From contig NC_026480.1 in NCBI RefSeq assembly GCF_000328475.2, forward strand, positions 1,426,001 through 1,490,000: a DNA stretch of 64,000 bases, in the 5' to 3' direction. This document shows positions 1-11,388 of the stretch, in pieces (the stretch's first letter is position 1; the number at the start of each line of letters is the position of its first letter). The notes under the pieces were generated by a model. It saw only the letters and a list, made by a program, of their open reading frames with translations. It ran no database searches and was not told the origin of the DNA. Made by a program: the position numbers and the translations under genes. This stretch comes from Mycosarcoma maydis. Its lineage: Eukaryota; Basidiomycota; Ustilaginomycetes; Ustilaginales.

Positions 1-2
1 GA

Positions 3-326
3 GTAGCCGAGGAGCTCGGACTGTTTGACGCGCAAGAAGCCGCGCTGACATGGCTCGAATCGGACGACCTTGAGTACGAACTCGGAAACAAGCTCCAGCA
101 GGCCGAAATGAATGGCGTTCAGAGTATCCCCTTCTACATTGTCAACGTGAGTAACCCGGATTGATGATCAGAGCCGCACTCATGACCAAAGTTGCCCAGC
201 AACGCTCAACTGAACTTGGTACATTTGTGGTAACAACAGGATGGTGCCGACCATATGAGCGAGACCGGCTCCCATGGATCCTTTCTGAAAATGATGCAGA
301 TGGCTGTTGCGCCTTACGTGCGTTGA
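3..326 (+). CDS. DsbA/FrnE-like thioredoxin-fold oxidoreductase, 3' end (partial)
   Basis: The gene enters from the left edge, so only its C-terminal part is present. An open frame from position 3 ends in ...GVQSIPFYIVN at 146, directly before a GTGAGT donor at 147. The G-V-x-x-I/V-P-F-Y/F pattern is the cis-proline region typical of DsbA-family proteins of the FrnE / 2-hydroxychromene-2-carboxylate isomerase type, which transfer thiols or isomerise with glutathione. A likely second exon starts at 240 after a CAG acceptor and reads DGADHMSETGSHGSFLKMMQ..., ending at TGA 324-326. The family usually has a short 'GKYxVSGA' stretch here; only 'GA' is clear, so the intron boundaries (147-239) are less sure than the family. 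The long frame crossing 161-694 is spurious, since it reads through the intron and past this stop. Confidence 0.68.
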
Positions 327-919
327 TTCTGTTGTTAGAAAAGCTGTCAGAGCTTAGCGCCGAGCGAGATGAGCCTGACAAACCAACTCGTTTAGGTTTT
401 GCTGTGGTTTCCAATGACGACTTCTCCACACTGACGTTTTGTGTGACACGCACTGCTACATGCGGACGTCTTTCGGGTGTGCCAATCGCCGCGCGTGTGA
501 GCTTGTGTCTGCTAGCGTACATAGCGCCACAAGAGACCTTCACAAATGTGCGAGTGAGTGTACATGGTCTTGGTTTTTTCCCCGCAAAATCGGGGTGCAG
601 GTTACCACCACGAAAGACGTGTGTGCCTGCCGCCACAATGATTTTCACACTCGAAAATCGTTGCTCTGTTGGCGCCTGCAAACCACAATCGTGAACAGAA
701 CCCTGTACGAGATGTGCGAGGGATTTCTTCTTTTACGCTCGGAATGGCTCAATCGTGAATCGTGAATGATTTGCAGGGGCAGTCTAGTACAAAGAATTCG
801 CGATACGGCGAGGAAATAAGTACTTGATTGAGCCGCTCTTGCGCGTTGGATTGTTCCTTGTCACCGTCATCTCTTCTTGGGCGCATTGTCATTGCGATTA
901 CGCACACCGACTAGCAGAA
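327..919. other. intergenic region, no gene seen
   Basis: No open frame with recognisable protein features. It holds the 3' flank of the oxidoreductase and the promoter of the following SDR. A two-unit TCGTGA repeat with 7-bp spacing lies at 753-765. Confidence 0.6.
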
Positions 920-2210
920 ATGACACGCGCTACATCGGTACCATCTGTCTACGACACGCACTGCGACGGTCCGGGGCTTCTGCCTGTGACCAAGCCATGG
1001 TCTCAGTACTACTGTCAATTGCGCAAGTACACGAGTGATGTCTACGCTACGCTCAAATTTCCCGACTTCAAACACGCCGATTACGACTGTACTGGTAAGA
1101 CGGTGCTCATCTCTGGGTCGAACTCGGGGATCGGCAAGCAAGCTGCGCTGTACTTTGCTCGTGCTGGAGCGACGGTGGTGATGGCATGTCGATTCACGGC
1201 TACGCACGAGCAGAATCCAGAAGAAGCACGCAAAGAGATTGTCGCTACGGCCGGTGTCGATGACAGCAAGGTCGAGTTGTGGGAGATCGACTGCTCGTCG
1301 CTCGCCAACATCGAAAAATTCGGTATCAAGTGGCGAGAATCGGGTCGCACGCTCGACATCCTCGTGAACAACGCCGGTCTCTCGGCTGGCAAGCGTCGAA
1401 TCACAGACGAGGGCTTCGAGTTGACCCATGTCATCAACCTCCTCTCGCACTGCCTGCTTACGTTCTACCTGCTGCCGAGCCTGAACAAGAGCGCTGCTCC
1501 GCGAATCATCAACACGTGCTCGTGCTTCCATGCGGGCGGCAAGCTCGATTTCGCCAATATGGACAACGAAAAACTCACTTCACTGGGACCCGACTGTGTC
1601 CAGGCCTACTGCGATACTAAGCTATGGTTCTTGATGTGGTCTGTTGAACTTCAGGATCGGCTGTCCAGGTCGGACGATTACCGCCATGTCATCGTACATG
1701 GTATCCACCCTGGCTTTGTTGGAAGCAACGTAAGTATGCCTGCAGGACAAGCTCGAGTTTCTCACTCTCTTGCTGCCTTGTTCTCGTTCTGACACAGGAT
1801 CGCATTTCTTCCACCTCTTGGCCTGCTTACAGATCTGGCACAACCCCGATACGAGAATCCCTTACCCTCTGCGTATCATCTTCCAGTCGGCGATCAGCAA
1901 GCTCTCGATCAACTCAGAACAAGGCAGCTACGCCATCATTCACGCAGCACTCGAGCCGAGCTTGGGTCTGCCCAAAAAGCTCACTTCAGCTCGCAACAAG
2001 CTGGCTGTCGGAGAAAGCGCCAAGTTCGGAGGCAAGTTTATCAACCGTAACTTTGTCGATATCAGGAGACCCGAGGTGGACGACGTGTTGGCGAGGAGCA
2101 GGTTGTGGCAGAGAGTCTTGGAGGATGTCGCTGCAGCCAAGCGCGGTGTCGCCGCCGATCTGCCGGACCACTACGAGAGCGTCAAACTACTCGGTCAAAG
2201 CACCAAGTAA
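920..2210 (+). CDS. short-chain dehydrogenase/reductase (retinol dehydrogenase-like)
   Basis: Two exons, 920-1729 and 1833-2210, joined by a GT-AG intron of 103 nt (GTAAGT donor at 1730, TTACAG acceptor at 1831-1832), give 395 residues. The product is an NAD(P)-dependent oxidoreductase of the SDR family: the Rossmann motif G-S-N-S-G-I-G is at residues 66-72, NNAG at 150-153, and the catalytic Y-x-x-x-K at Tyr230/Lys234 (YCDTK). The N-terminal ~55 residues before the Rossmann fold and the overall pattern resemble DHRS12/retinol-dehydrogenase-like members; the substrate cannot be told. The start chosen is the first in-frame ATG (920); the frame is open further upstream without an ATG. The protein after the intron (IWHNPDTRIPYP...) continues the helical C-terminus expected of the family. 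No clear signal peptide is seen. Confidence 0.88.
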
Positions 2211-2589
2211 CAGCTCTCGATAGAGGCTGTGCGCCATCTGAATCGCAGCAGCTTCGCTACTTCCCCCATTGCTCAAAATCACTTGCACGATCTGCACTTA
2301 TCTGCCATGACTGCCACTTTCACTTATAGAGGAGGACTTCAGAATCACATTCGCCTCGCTTTTCATTCACGATTGTTATCTCGACATCTCGGCCACTGTC
2401 GCTCTCAACCTGTCTGGAACAATCGTGAATGGACCCATTTCAATAGGAGTACATGTGGCCTGTCTAGAGTGTAAAAAATACATGGTTGCGATGTTTCTCT
2501 TTCGAACACGAGATCTCTCTCGTGTTTTTATCTATGTGTTTTTCCAAAGGCTAACCCAAGGAATCACGAATCACAATCGTGAATGTGAT
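2211..2589. other. intergenic region between convergent genes
   Basis: This is the 3' flank of the SDR (+) and of the Zn2Cys6 regulator (-). It contains degenerate TCACGA/TCGTGA copies around 2562-2590 and nothing else that I can name. Confidence 0.55.
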
Positions 2590-5274
2590 TCAGGAAAAAT
2601 AAGGGCTTCCAAAGTAGCTGACGCTGTCTCTCCAACTGCATTCTTCAGCCCATACGCGCTCGAGCACGTCAGAAGCGGTGGAGGGTCCAGCAGTGCCTTT
2701 CCACTGTGAGCATTGAAGGAAGCTGCGCACGTGGTTGCGCTCGTTTTCGTTTTGTGCATATGCCCCTAGGACCACGGCTGGCCACATGAGTCCTTGTTCG
2801 AGCTTAAAGGGTACGGCGCCAAGAAGTGTAATGCTGCGTGAGACGAGTTCTCGGATCGCGAGACTCGTGGCGGGTCGGTTGAAGACAGTGACGTAAAGGT
2901 CGACGAGCAAGGCGTTGCGGTAGAGGTGGTTGGCAAGGCGAAGACGATTCACCACAAGTTTCTGCTCGCCCGTCGTGGATGGCAAAAACAGCGCGCCTGA
3001 CTTGAACGCCTTGGTGATAGGGTCGCTGGCTGAATCACCGTCCTTACCGTTGCTAGACTCGTTCTCAATCCCATCGGCAGTCTGACCAGAAACGCTCTCG
3101 AGCACCGACCGCTGATCTGCTTCGCTCAATGTACGAGCGGCGCCTTTCCAAAAAGAGCCTGCCTCCAAATCACGGATCACCAAACCCAGCTCTTCTCTGA
3201 GGGCAAGACTATCGAGCGCTGCAGCGCCATCTTCAGCTTCACTTCGGCTGCTCGTACGGTTGCCATATGCGACTGCCTCTGCTCGCCTGAGCCTACGCAT
3301 GGTGTCGAGAGTCTCGATGACCAACTCCAGAGTGACCGTTGAAACGCTGAAGGTGGTTTCGGATACACTTTTGCGAACTTTATCAAAGACCTCGGCATCC
3401 GATTGGCTCCAGTTAAACGGCAAGAGCCTCTTGAGACGAGTTGGGTTGTAGTCCCAGTCAGTGATGGCTGTGAATTGAGACAGGTAGCACTCATAGAGGC
3501 CAACAACAGTTCCGAGGAAGAGCAGTCCACCGTAGTTGGTGAGATTGTCGGGCAGAAAGATGGGTGGATCTTCCGGAGTTCCAACAATGGCCTCGCCAGT
3601 GGTTGAGGGAAAAAGACGGTGGGTCGACACGTGCTCAACGGCATCAGCCAGAAACTGCTCGCACTGGTTAAAGTACGAAGGTAGCATGAGGGACTTGCCG
3701 ATTGAGCTGCAGGCGAGGATGAGCAGCATCATGGTAGCAGCATTGCTGCCGGGCGGGAGCTCGTCGGCGCTGCTGTTAGAGTTCGTCTCGATAATCGAGA
3801 AACGACGGCGTCGACTGGGTTGCTGCTGCGTCTGAAGCGCTTTGATAGCTGACAGGTGGTGTCGATTAGCTAGCTCCTCCAACGACATTCGGCTCTGATC
3901 AGGCGGCGTTTTCGAGCCGTTCCTTCCTTTTTCCACCTGGTGGACACGAAGGGTATCGCTGACTTGATGGCAAGCAGCCACGGCGGCAAGTGCATGGGCC
4001 ATTGCCTGTCCTTGAGGCATACGTGCAATACCTTGAAGAAAGTCAAAGTAGGCGTGTGCACCCTTGGTGAGCTGGGTTACCACCGAATGCGGCAGCGCCT
4101 CACTTGCTTTCAGCAACTCCTCTGGATCAGGATCGGTAGAGGCATAGTCTAAAACAAGCTTATGACGACTTTGAGGAAGGCTCAAAGAAGATCGTAGTGA
4201 CGGGCTGACTGGTGCATCGAGTGGTGCTGCGACGCCATTGACACGAGACGATAGGGAGCTAGTTTCCTGTCCGAGTGGCAAGTCAGTCGAGGCTGGTTGG
4301 CGCGAGTCAGAGTTAGTCATTGCAGAAGCAGAATGAATTGTAGTGGCGAGCTCCACTCGATTGACGGGCGATGTATCCGCAGAACGACTGATGAGGCTGG
4401 GTGAAGGCACGATACGATGTGATGGAGTCGAGACTCCATTGATCGGTGGAAGCGAGGCGGAAATAGCCATAGGAATAGCTTCATGCCGAATGGGAGAGAT
4501 GGAAGGAAGTGTCTCACGAGCTTTACCTTTGCTGCTGGTTTGGCTGTGATTAGAAGGAATTCGATGGTGAGCGTCATATGGCTGGCGCGAGCGTGTGTCC
4601 TGATACAACGGATTGGAAGAGGTTGTGGAGGAGGAGGATGAAACGTCATCGTATCTGGTGCGCTTGTAGAGATGCTGCTGCGATGCGTGGTCCCAATCAG
4701 CAGCTGCAGTCGCAGAAAGAGATAGGGGCGGGAACTGTTGCTGTGCCAGTTGTGTCTGAGTAGCCGGATGGGCAGTAGCGTAGTAAGGATCATGAGCGGC
4801 AAACGCTGAAGGCGTCGTCAATGGTGGAGGGAGAGAGATAGGTCGTTGGGGGTGGTGTTCGCGGTGCTGTAGGGCTGCTCGATGATGCTCCGAGGCGTAA
4901 GGGTGATACTCGGATGACGAGGAATAGGAATGATGATGATAAGGTGGCTGCGTGGTGCGACGGGTAGAATGCTTAGATGAGTGACAGGAAGTAGAGGAAG
5001 AGCGGGAGAGCATGGGAGAGGTTTGGATGTTCAAACCGTTTTGGAGCGAGGTGGACGATGTCATGGAAGGCGAAGCGTGATCGCTGGGCGACATCGGATG
5101 GCTTGATTCGGCGAGCGATTCCGAACTTGTGTCGGGATAGCGACAGCCCTCGCCAGCACGAAGACAGCGAGTGCAATGAGGGCGAAGCTCGTCGCACTTT
5201 TTTTTCTTGGAACGGCAGTTCCAGCAGCCTGCTTTGGAGCGCCGGAACAGTTGACGTCGCGCCGATGTGGTCAT
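2590..5274 (-). CDS. Zn2Cys6 fungal-type transcription factor
   Basis: A single-exon gene of 894 residues. A binuclear zinc cluster lies at the extreme N-terminus: Cys17, 20, 27, 34, 37 and 44 (CWNCRSKKKKCDELRPHC...), preceded by a basic FRRSKAG stretch. This is followed by about 300 residues rich in Ser, His and Pro, without structure. The C-terminal half (from about residue 380, PHSVVTQLTKGAHAYFDFL...) is helical and resembles the fungal transcription-factor regulatory domain of the type found in basidiomycete and sterol/UPC2-like regulators; the assignment to a subfamily is inference. It should act in the nucleus as a DNA-binding regulator; targets are unknown. An unusually long gene-free region of about 6 kb lies upstream, so a long leader or extended promoter is possible. 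Confidence 0.9.
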   Translation of the reverse strand: MTTSARRQLFRRSKAGCWNCRSKKKKCDELRPHCTRCLRAGEGCRYPDTSSESLAESSHPMSPSDHASPSMTSSTSLQNGLNIQTSPMLSRSSSTSCHSSKHSTRRTTQPPYHHHSYSSSSEYHPYASEHHRAALQHREHHPQRPISLPPPLTTPSAFAAHDPYYATAHPATQTQLAQQQFPPLSLSATAAADWDHASQQHLYKRTRYDDVSSSSSTTSSNPLYQDTRSRQPYDAHHRIPSNHSQTSSKGKARETLPSISPIRHEAIPMAISASLPPINGVSTPSHRIVPSPSLISRSADTSPVNRVELATTIHSASAMTNSDSRQPASTDLPLGQETSSLSSRVNGVAAPLDAPVSPSLRSSLSLPQSRHKLVLDYASTDPDPEELLKASEALPHSVVTQLTKGAHAYFDFLQGIARMPQGQAMAHALAAVAACHQVSDTLRVHQVEKGRNGSKTPPDQSRMSLEELANRHHLSAIKALQTQQQPSRRRRFSIIETNSNSSADELPPGSNAATMMLLILACSSIGKSLMLPSYFNQCEQFLADAVEHVSTHRLFPSTTGEAIVGTPEDPPIFLPDNLTNYGGLLFLGTVVGLYECYLSQFTAITDWDYNPTRLKRLLPFNWSQSDAEVFDKVRKSVSETTFSVSTVTLELVIETLDTMRRLRRAEAVAYGNRTSSRSEAEDGAAALDSLALREELGLVIRDLEAGSFWKGAARTLSEADQRSVLESVSGQTADGIENESSNGKDGDSASDPITKAFKSGALFLPSTTGEQKLVVNRLRLANHLYRNALLVDLYVTVFNRPATSLAIRELVSRSITLLGAVPFKLEQGLMWPAVVLGAYAQNENERNHVRSFLQCSQWKGTAGPSTASDVLERVWAEECSWRDSVSYFGSPYFS

Positions 5275-6587
5275 TTGGGCAGTTGAGGGGGCGCCTGCCG
5301 CGACCTTGGCTAAAACGAGGAGCGAAATGGGGCTAAACGTCAGAGGCGACGCCGCGCCTGAAATGCTGAGACAAAGTAGGTTATCGTCGGCGGCAGATGG
5401 GCTGTGATTCGTAGAATAGGTGGGTCAATGATGGACCGATCACAGTGCGTGCCAATAGCAGATGCGAGATGATGATAAGAAGGTATGCAGAAAGACAGTG
5501 TTGATCGCGAAGAAGCGGCAACGGAGGACGACGATGCTGGTGGCAAGAGGATGATGATGATGGTGGTGGTGGTGGTAATTGGTGGTGGTGAAGGCGGATA
5601 GAGATCTACAGAGATAAAGCTGGGGCCAAGATGGCTCAGATCGAGGAGGGTTAGCAGGAAGGAAGAAAGGAGTTTGAACCAAGGCGCTGGTCGGGATCTA
5701 TGAAAGGATGAGAGGCGCAGAAACAACAGAGTCTGGGCCGTTTGGACAGATTTAGACCATCCCGATGCCGGAAAGACTGCTCGCAGGTGCACAGGTGGAA
5801 AAGGCGGCTGCGTCAGCTGCAGGCCACGTTGACGATGAGACAGAAGGAGAAGGTCTAGAAAGCAAGGCGGCAAAACTGCATGCTCTTCGGGTGGCGTCGA
5901 GAGCTCCGAGGCGACGGGACTGGGTCGAGCGGAGGGTGAGACAAGTAGCGGCAGTGAACGGATGAAAAGGTGGGAAGCCAAGCTAGCGCAAGGTTGGTAA
6001 CCGAAGCAAGGGAACGGCGTGAGCGAGTTGGACGAGCGGGTTGGGAAGGAGAATACAGAGCAGCGGATGCTGCAGGTGGACGCATGGAAGCAGGAAGCCG
6101 GGTTTGTTTGTTTGTGGACCTCACAAGCGAGTCAAGCAAGGCAAGCGAGCACGACTAAGCCAAGCAGGCCAAGGGGACGAGCGAGGGAGAGGAGCCAAAC
6201 AAGGAGGAGCGAATCAAAAGTGGGCGGGTGGGCGGTGCGAGCTATGCTCGTGGGCTGAGACTTGATCAACTTGCTTGTCAAACCAGGGCGTCGACGCTGA
6301 GGGATTGAGCCCACGGAGGTGGGGAGAGGGAAAACCAAGGAGTGTCACGCATGAGGAGAGGGTGTGGGTGCGAGCAAGAATGCCGACCAGTCTGACGGGC
6401 TCGCTCGTGCTCTGTGTGCCGAAAGAGTGCAAGGCCGTTCATCGATCAGATCGTGCTCTGCGTTGAGTGTGCGATGTAATGCGGCACCCAGATTACCAAC
6501 CCGCAGTTGGAGTGAGGCGCAGTCTCGAACCCGCTTACAGCTCGACCAAGCAACAAGCTGAGACGATTCGGACGTGAATCGGCACCC
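5275..6587. other. upstream region/leader of the Zn2Cys6 regulator
   Basis: No convincing gene. A minus-strand frame at 5340-5981 encodes only low-complexity Ser/Leu/Pro/Thr/Ile sequence and is read as 5' leader or promoter DNA. A GAT/GGT trinucleotide-rich tract lies at about 5545-5594. Confidence 0.5.
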
Positions 6588-6630
<43 letters not shown>

Positions 6631-6635
6631 TACAC
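6588..6635. repeat. (ATACAC)8 hexanucleotide microsatellite
   Basis: Eight perfect tandem copies of ATACAC, about 1.3 kb upstream of the start of the Zn2Cys6 regulator. Both flanks are unique sequence. Such tracts are commonly length-polymorphic; no function is implied. Confidence 0.98.
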
Positions 6636-7236
6636 GACTTTGTGAGCTGTGCCTTATTCTGGCTGTGCGCAAAATTGCACCACGACTTGTAGTGCTTTGA
6701 TAGATGTCATCGATGTGTCAGGCTTCATTTGGGCCAACTCGAACGAATCAGATTCACAAATTATAGATGGAGAAAAGGGGGACGTGGCATAGATGCGAGG
6801 AAAGGCGTAGAGACGATCTTCGCTCGGCTAGGGAAGAAAAAAAAGGTTAAAACTGACGCCGCGAAGAGTCGGGACCAGGCTGATGTAAAGCGTTACACAA
6901 ACTGTAGGCGTTCACGTACTGTAGGTGGTAGGACGAGTGTTTGCTAGTCGGAGCGGCTACTTGACGACCGGAAAATGGAAAAGACCGAGTATCGTTGCAG
7001 TCGTGAGTCTAGGTGCAGGCGGGCTAAGGGAATTTCATATTCATTGTGCCCGTGCACCGATTTGCATTTGCGAATAACGTTAGATGAGACACAGGCTCAT
7101 GGCAAGTTAAGAGTGTTTGCATAGAAAACAGATCTCAGACATTTTCAACGTGTGCGCGCCCGTCTCTGCCAGCACGGTGCATTCAAAGATTCAAGCATTC
7201 ACGATTAGTGGTCGGGTGTTTATCGCCTAGTAGTAA

Positions 7237-7262
7237 TCGTGACTCACGAATGTGATTCGTGA
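7237..7262. repeat. TCGTGA/TCACGA hexamer array
   Basis: TCGTGA at 7237, TCACGA at 7244 (7 bp on, opposite strand) and TCGTGA at 7257, with a degenerate copy between. A variant tract with TCGCGA units follows at about 7432-7460. Confidence 0.75.
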
Positions 7263-10200
7263 TTGAGTAAACTTAATTATTATTCGGGTTTTATTTGCGT
7301 CAAGAAACGAGAGCGGTCCCGAACCGATAATCACAAATGTAATTTTTTTAGACCGACGCCGTATCCTAACTTAGCGCGGCACGCCAGCGTTGGATCCGAG
7401 CGGAAAATGAGAAAGAGAGTCTCATCCTTCTTGATTCGCGATTCGCGATTCACGATTTCCAACAGCGGCTGCCTCTGCGCATCGTCATAGATTGCGTTTT
7501 GGACTGCCAGTCAACCAGAATCAGAATCGTGAATCGCTCGCTGCTCTAACAGCTCTGACGCTCGCAATCACAATCACAATCTTGTATTCACAATTGACAC
7601 GGCATCAACTCGGGTTTCAACTCGTTGCTTGGCTTCTGTAAAATACGACAGCGTTGATGCTCGATTTGTTAAAGATAGAATTGGCTGCAAAACGGGCAAG
7701 TCTCGTCGCTCGCTGTTCGTCATCTCAAAAGTTTTGTCTCCGCAGTTTGATTCCAATATGATCATGATGCTTGAGCGACAACGGCTGAGTAGCACCAAAA
7801 CCAACTTGCCGCAGTCTAGTCGTACTCAGCCAGTCGGTCGGTGTTTTATCGCTTTTTCCTTCGATCGCGCAGCTCATCCGATTTGGCTGCAATTTCAATC
7901 ACGAATGAGGACCAGATTCAACACTGACACGACCTTTGTCGGCTCAGAAGCCGTCTCGCCGGTCCAGAACCGAATTCCAATCAACATATTCGGTATTGAA
8001 ATTGTTGTTTCTATACTCCGCTCAGAATTGAGCCGCCCATAGCCGCCAGTCCTTACCTCTTGCATACTAATCTACGAGCCTCACAGTGCCCTCCTTCTCG
8101 ACGTCGTAATCACGTTCTTGGTCTGGGCTGCGCCAAAGCAGCGCAAGTGACAAACATCAAACGCCACCCACCCACGACGGTGGAAACGCTTAGAAGAGAC
8201 GCTTAACATCGCCCTTAACAGCTGAGGCATTCTTTGGAAAAAAAAAAGTGTCGGCCTTTGCGTCACATCTCACTCAACCAACGAAAAAAGGGCATGTACT
8301 GTAGCCCGTCTTGGGCGATCGAACGATTCCATCCGGAGCGTCCAAGCTCTCTGTACCTAACTTATCCTTGATGCAACCGTGCATAGATGCAGAAAACCGC
8401 CGCCACCAAACACAGTCTCCACCGGCACCAAACTCAGCCAATGCAGAGCTACGGTGCCGACTCGCTACCAGGCTTTGTGGCTCACCCCGAAAAAGCGCCC
8501 GCTCAAGTCCTGCTGAGCTCGCCAAGCATCTGAACGACTGCACTTCGGACTTTGCCTCTGATCATTCGCGGATGGACGACAGCTGGTCTGTAACGCTCAT
8601 GCTCCCATCACGCATGGCAAAAGCGAGTGTGACATTTTCTGCAAACTGCCTGCAACGTAATTCAAACCCCGCCCCACTCAAATCCCGCCCACCAATATAG
8701 ACGTCTAATCGGGTGACAAGGAACGCAAGGCCGAATCAAGGCGGATGGCCGTGCCACAACTTCTTTCAATGCCTCCAACCGCCAGCCTCATGCAGATGCT
8801 TGATGATTATGGGCTACAATTAGATACGGCCAGCGTTCAGCCAGCCATGCACCGTCCCAAGCCAGGACCCAACTCGCGTTCGCATTGCGCCCGCATTGCG
8901 CCTTGCGCATTACGCAATCTTTGCCTCTGGTCTGAAAAATGCCTTGGCAGGACAAGAGAAGCAACAAGAAGCACAGAGTCAGGAACGATTCACGATTCGT
9001 TGCGAATCATTACGGTGAGGGGTCTCCAACTCGACGAGAATCACGAATGTATCGTCGACAGACTCTTGCCTTTAGCATGAAGCTGGGTCCAGCACTCATC
9101 CTGCAACTCCGCCGTTCCGCTCGACGTATTTTGTCCCTGATTTTGAACTTCCCGTGTCAGCCTGTTGCCGCAATAAGATGGCGCAAGAAGCGCACTTAGG
9201 CTATATTCTTGGTTGTTACACGCTCCACATGTCGAGCTTGCTAAAACCAGGAGAAGAACATCTCTGGTGTCTTGATCAGGAGTGTCGAATTCGCAACGAA
9301 ACGTGTTCCCCCATGTCAATCTGTCTCGACGTCATCAGAGTTGGAATGCCATGACCGGAGCGAAAAGAACGTCTCCAAAGATTTGACCCAGATTGCGGCT
9401 CTGTTGGGCACGACTCTGTACCGTTGCGCTCGTACAGCCCGCTCGTTATCCGTACATGCATGAGTGCGTGGTGCCGGCTGTCAAAGCTTCCGTCGTGTTG
9501 GTAGGGATTTTGTCCGAGTTGGCCGGTACTGATTCATCTCCCGCTGGTGCTTCTAACCGTTTCCTGGCTTTAGCGACACAGCATAGACTCTACGGGCGGG
9601 CGTGGCTTAAGCTGACTCAGGCTTGTGGCCTCCACTCGGCTAGAACTTGGTCGGTTGACCGATTAGCTCTGCGTCGCATCCCGCTAAGCTATTCAAGATT
9701 GCTTAGGTAGTCTAATTTGTTGGGCTCAGAAGGTCTTCAATTGGATTCGGCGAATGTCTTGCGAGCCATTCGTCACACCTTGGCACTTGTGCCGGAACGT
9801 CGTACGCTTCTCGTCTCGGTAAACACGATCTGCGTATGAACCATTCACGATTTGGCGTTCATCATGTGCGTTTTCTGAAGCTTATTGGTTAATCTCGAAT
9901 GAACACCAATTCAGACACCGCCTGCAAGATGAGTAAGTAACACATGGAAGTGTGCCGACGTTGGCGAGCCTCGGGAAACTTTGAATCCAGCTTAGCTCCA
10001 ATAGAAAGTTGCTGTCATTTTTGCAGCCAACCAAGTCGAAACGTGAATGGCAAAAGGCTCATGGTCATCAATGCCGTTGATATCGAGCAAACAAGGTGAA
10101 GCGAAGCTGACTAGCCTCTGCTTGGCATCGCCATGCCAGATGAGGCGTTTGGGGATGCTGATTTCATGATCGCTTTGCAAATTGATTCCAGCCTTTGGTC

Positions 10201-10535
10201 AGCTTTGCGAGAGACGAGACGATTTACGATTTTGGCTGGTAAAGTGACAGTCGCTAAACCCTGGCCGCCAATCTCGAGATTCCTAACGCTTGTTGCTTAC
10301 AGCCGGGCGCCCCGCCATAAGATCACATTCTGTGATTGCGTCTTGGGTCGGATTGGCAATCAACGCTAATCGCGGCGCGCCGCTTGGGCTCGCACTTACG
10401 CGCTACAGCTAGCTCCAAGCTTGCATGCACGGACGAGCACAGACGCACAACGCGCATCTTTGCCTGTTATGCCTTTCAGTCGTGAATCGAATCACGATTC
10501 CGTTCGTTGATCACCATATACATACATGGTACTTG

Positions 10536-10569
10536 TCGTGATTCGTGATTTGTGATTCGTGATTCACGA
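10536..10569. repeat. TCGTGA/TCACGA hexamer array, five units
   Basis: Units start at 10536, 10543, 10550 (TTGTGA), 10557 and 10564, all exactly 7 bp apart with T as the spacer. The last unit is TCACGA, so the strand switches without loss of register. Confidence 0.9.
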
Positions 10570-11388
10570 TTGTATCTACTTTGCACGTTGCCCGTGCCAA
10601 GCTCTTCCTCGCACGCACGTGAGTAGTTGAGATACATGTGTGATACATGATACAGCTTGGTCGCGCGACAAGCTCTCCCCGATTCAACACGTCGATTCGT
10701 GATTGTCTCTTGGACACTAACGTCTTGCCGCATTAGCAACGCCAAACGTGAAGCACAAAGTGCAACGCCCATTCGTGATTGTTGGCAAAGTGCATCGCTA
10801 AAATATACCTCGCCACACGCGAACGGCAGCATGATCCTCATCCTCCAGAGATAGTCTTGTCTGAGTTGGCCGGTGGTCAGCCTAGCGTTTTTAGCGTGCC
10901 TCGCTTGAATGACTTCGCTTGAGATACCCAGATGCAGATCAATCCTACACAAATCTCGCTCGCGGTCCAATAGGTCGCATCCAAGACCACGTCATGATCG
11001 AGAAGCAGATACATACACGAGTGTGGGGTTCTTCCAAGCCTCGTTTCGTCTACACCATCCAGTTGGGTTCGAGTTTCACTCTCTTCCAGCAGCGTCGCGG
11101 CACAAGCGAATCGACGAGTGCAAGAATCCAACTCCAAGCGCCGTGATAAAAGCAGCCGACCTTTGCCGTTTGGTACCAATAGTGCACGTCCGACGGAACG
11201 TAGTGGCTGACAGCCGAGCACCTACAGACCCCTAAACGCGTCCGAAATGCACTTGACAACTTTGTCCGAGGACACACTCGATTGTTCAATCGCGAATCCA
11301 GCTGCTCAGCTCGGCAATCAAGACTATCTGATCCTTGCGAGTCGTTCTTGGCATTTGTAATGGAAAATTTGAAATCATCCTCCAACGT

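Larger units (their letters stand above)
6636..11388. other. 4.75-kb gene-poor region
   Basis: No frame here has a recognisable domain, a signal peptide or a credible spliced continuation; the longest frames (7629-8042, 8311-8700, 10476-10970) are below 170 residues and look random or derive from the repeat. The region holds several TCGTGA-type repeats (7237-7262, 7432-7460, 8985-9005, 10536-10569). Two segments, near 8811-8860 and 9733-9775, look like diverged copies of one another. It could be a decayed insertion or a region with unannotated non-coding RNA; I cannot tell which. Confidence 0.5.

Noticed and set aside
161..694. Plus-strand open frame of 177 codons at the left end
   Set aside because: It starts inside the likely intron of the oxidoreductase and overlaps its second exon in another frame; no protein features.
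5340..5981. Minus-strand open frame of 213 codons upstream of the Zn2Cys6 regulator
   Set aside because: Low-complexity Ser/Leu/Pro and Thr/Ile runs arising from microsatellite-like DNA; no domain, and it lies where the leader/promoter of the regulator is expected.
7629..8042. 137-codon frame in the gene-poor region
   Set aside because: It begins with a non-ATG codon, has no recognisable motif, and its composition is like the surrounding intergenic DNA.
10536..10569. Hexamer tracts as a CRISPR-like or telomeric array
   Set aside because: The unit is 7 bp with a one-base spacer, not a 25-35 bp repeat with unique spacers, and it differs from any telomere repeat I know; it is also scattered in both orientations.
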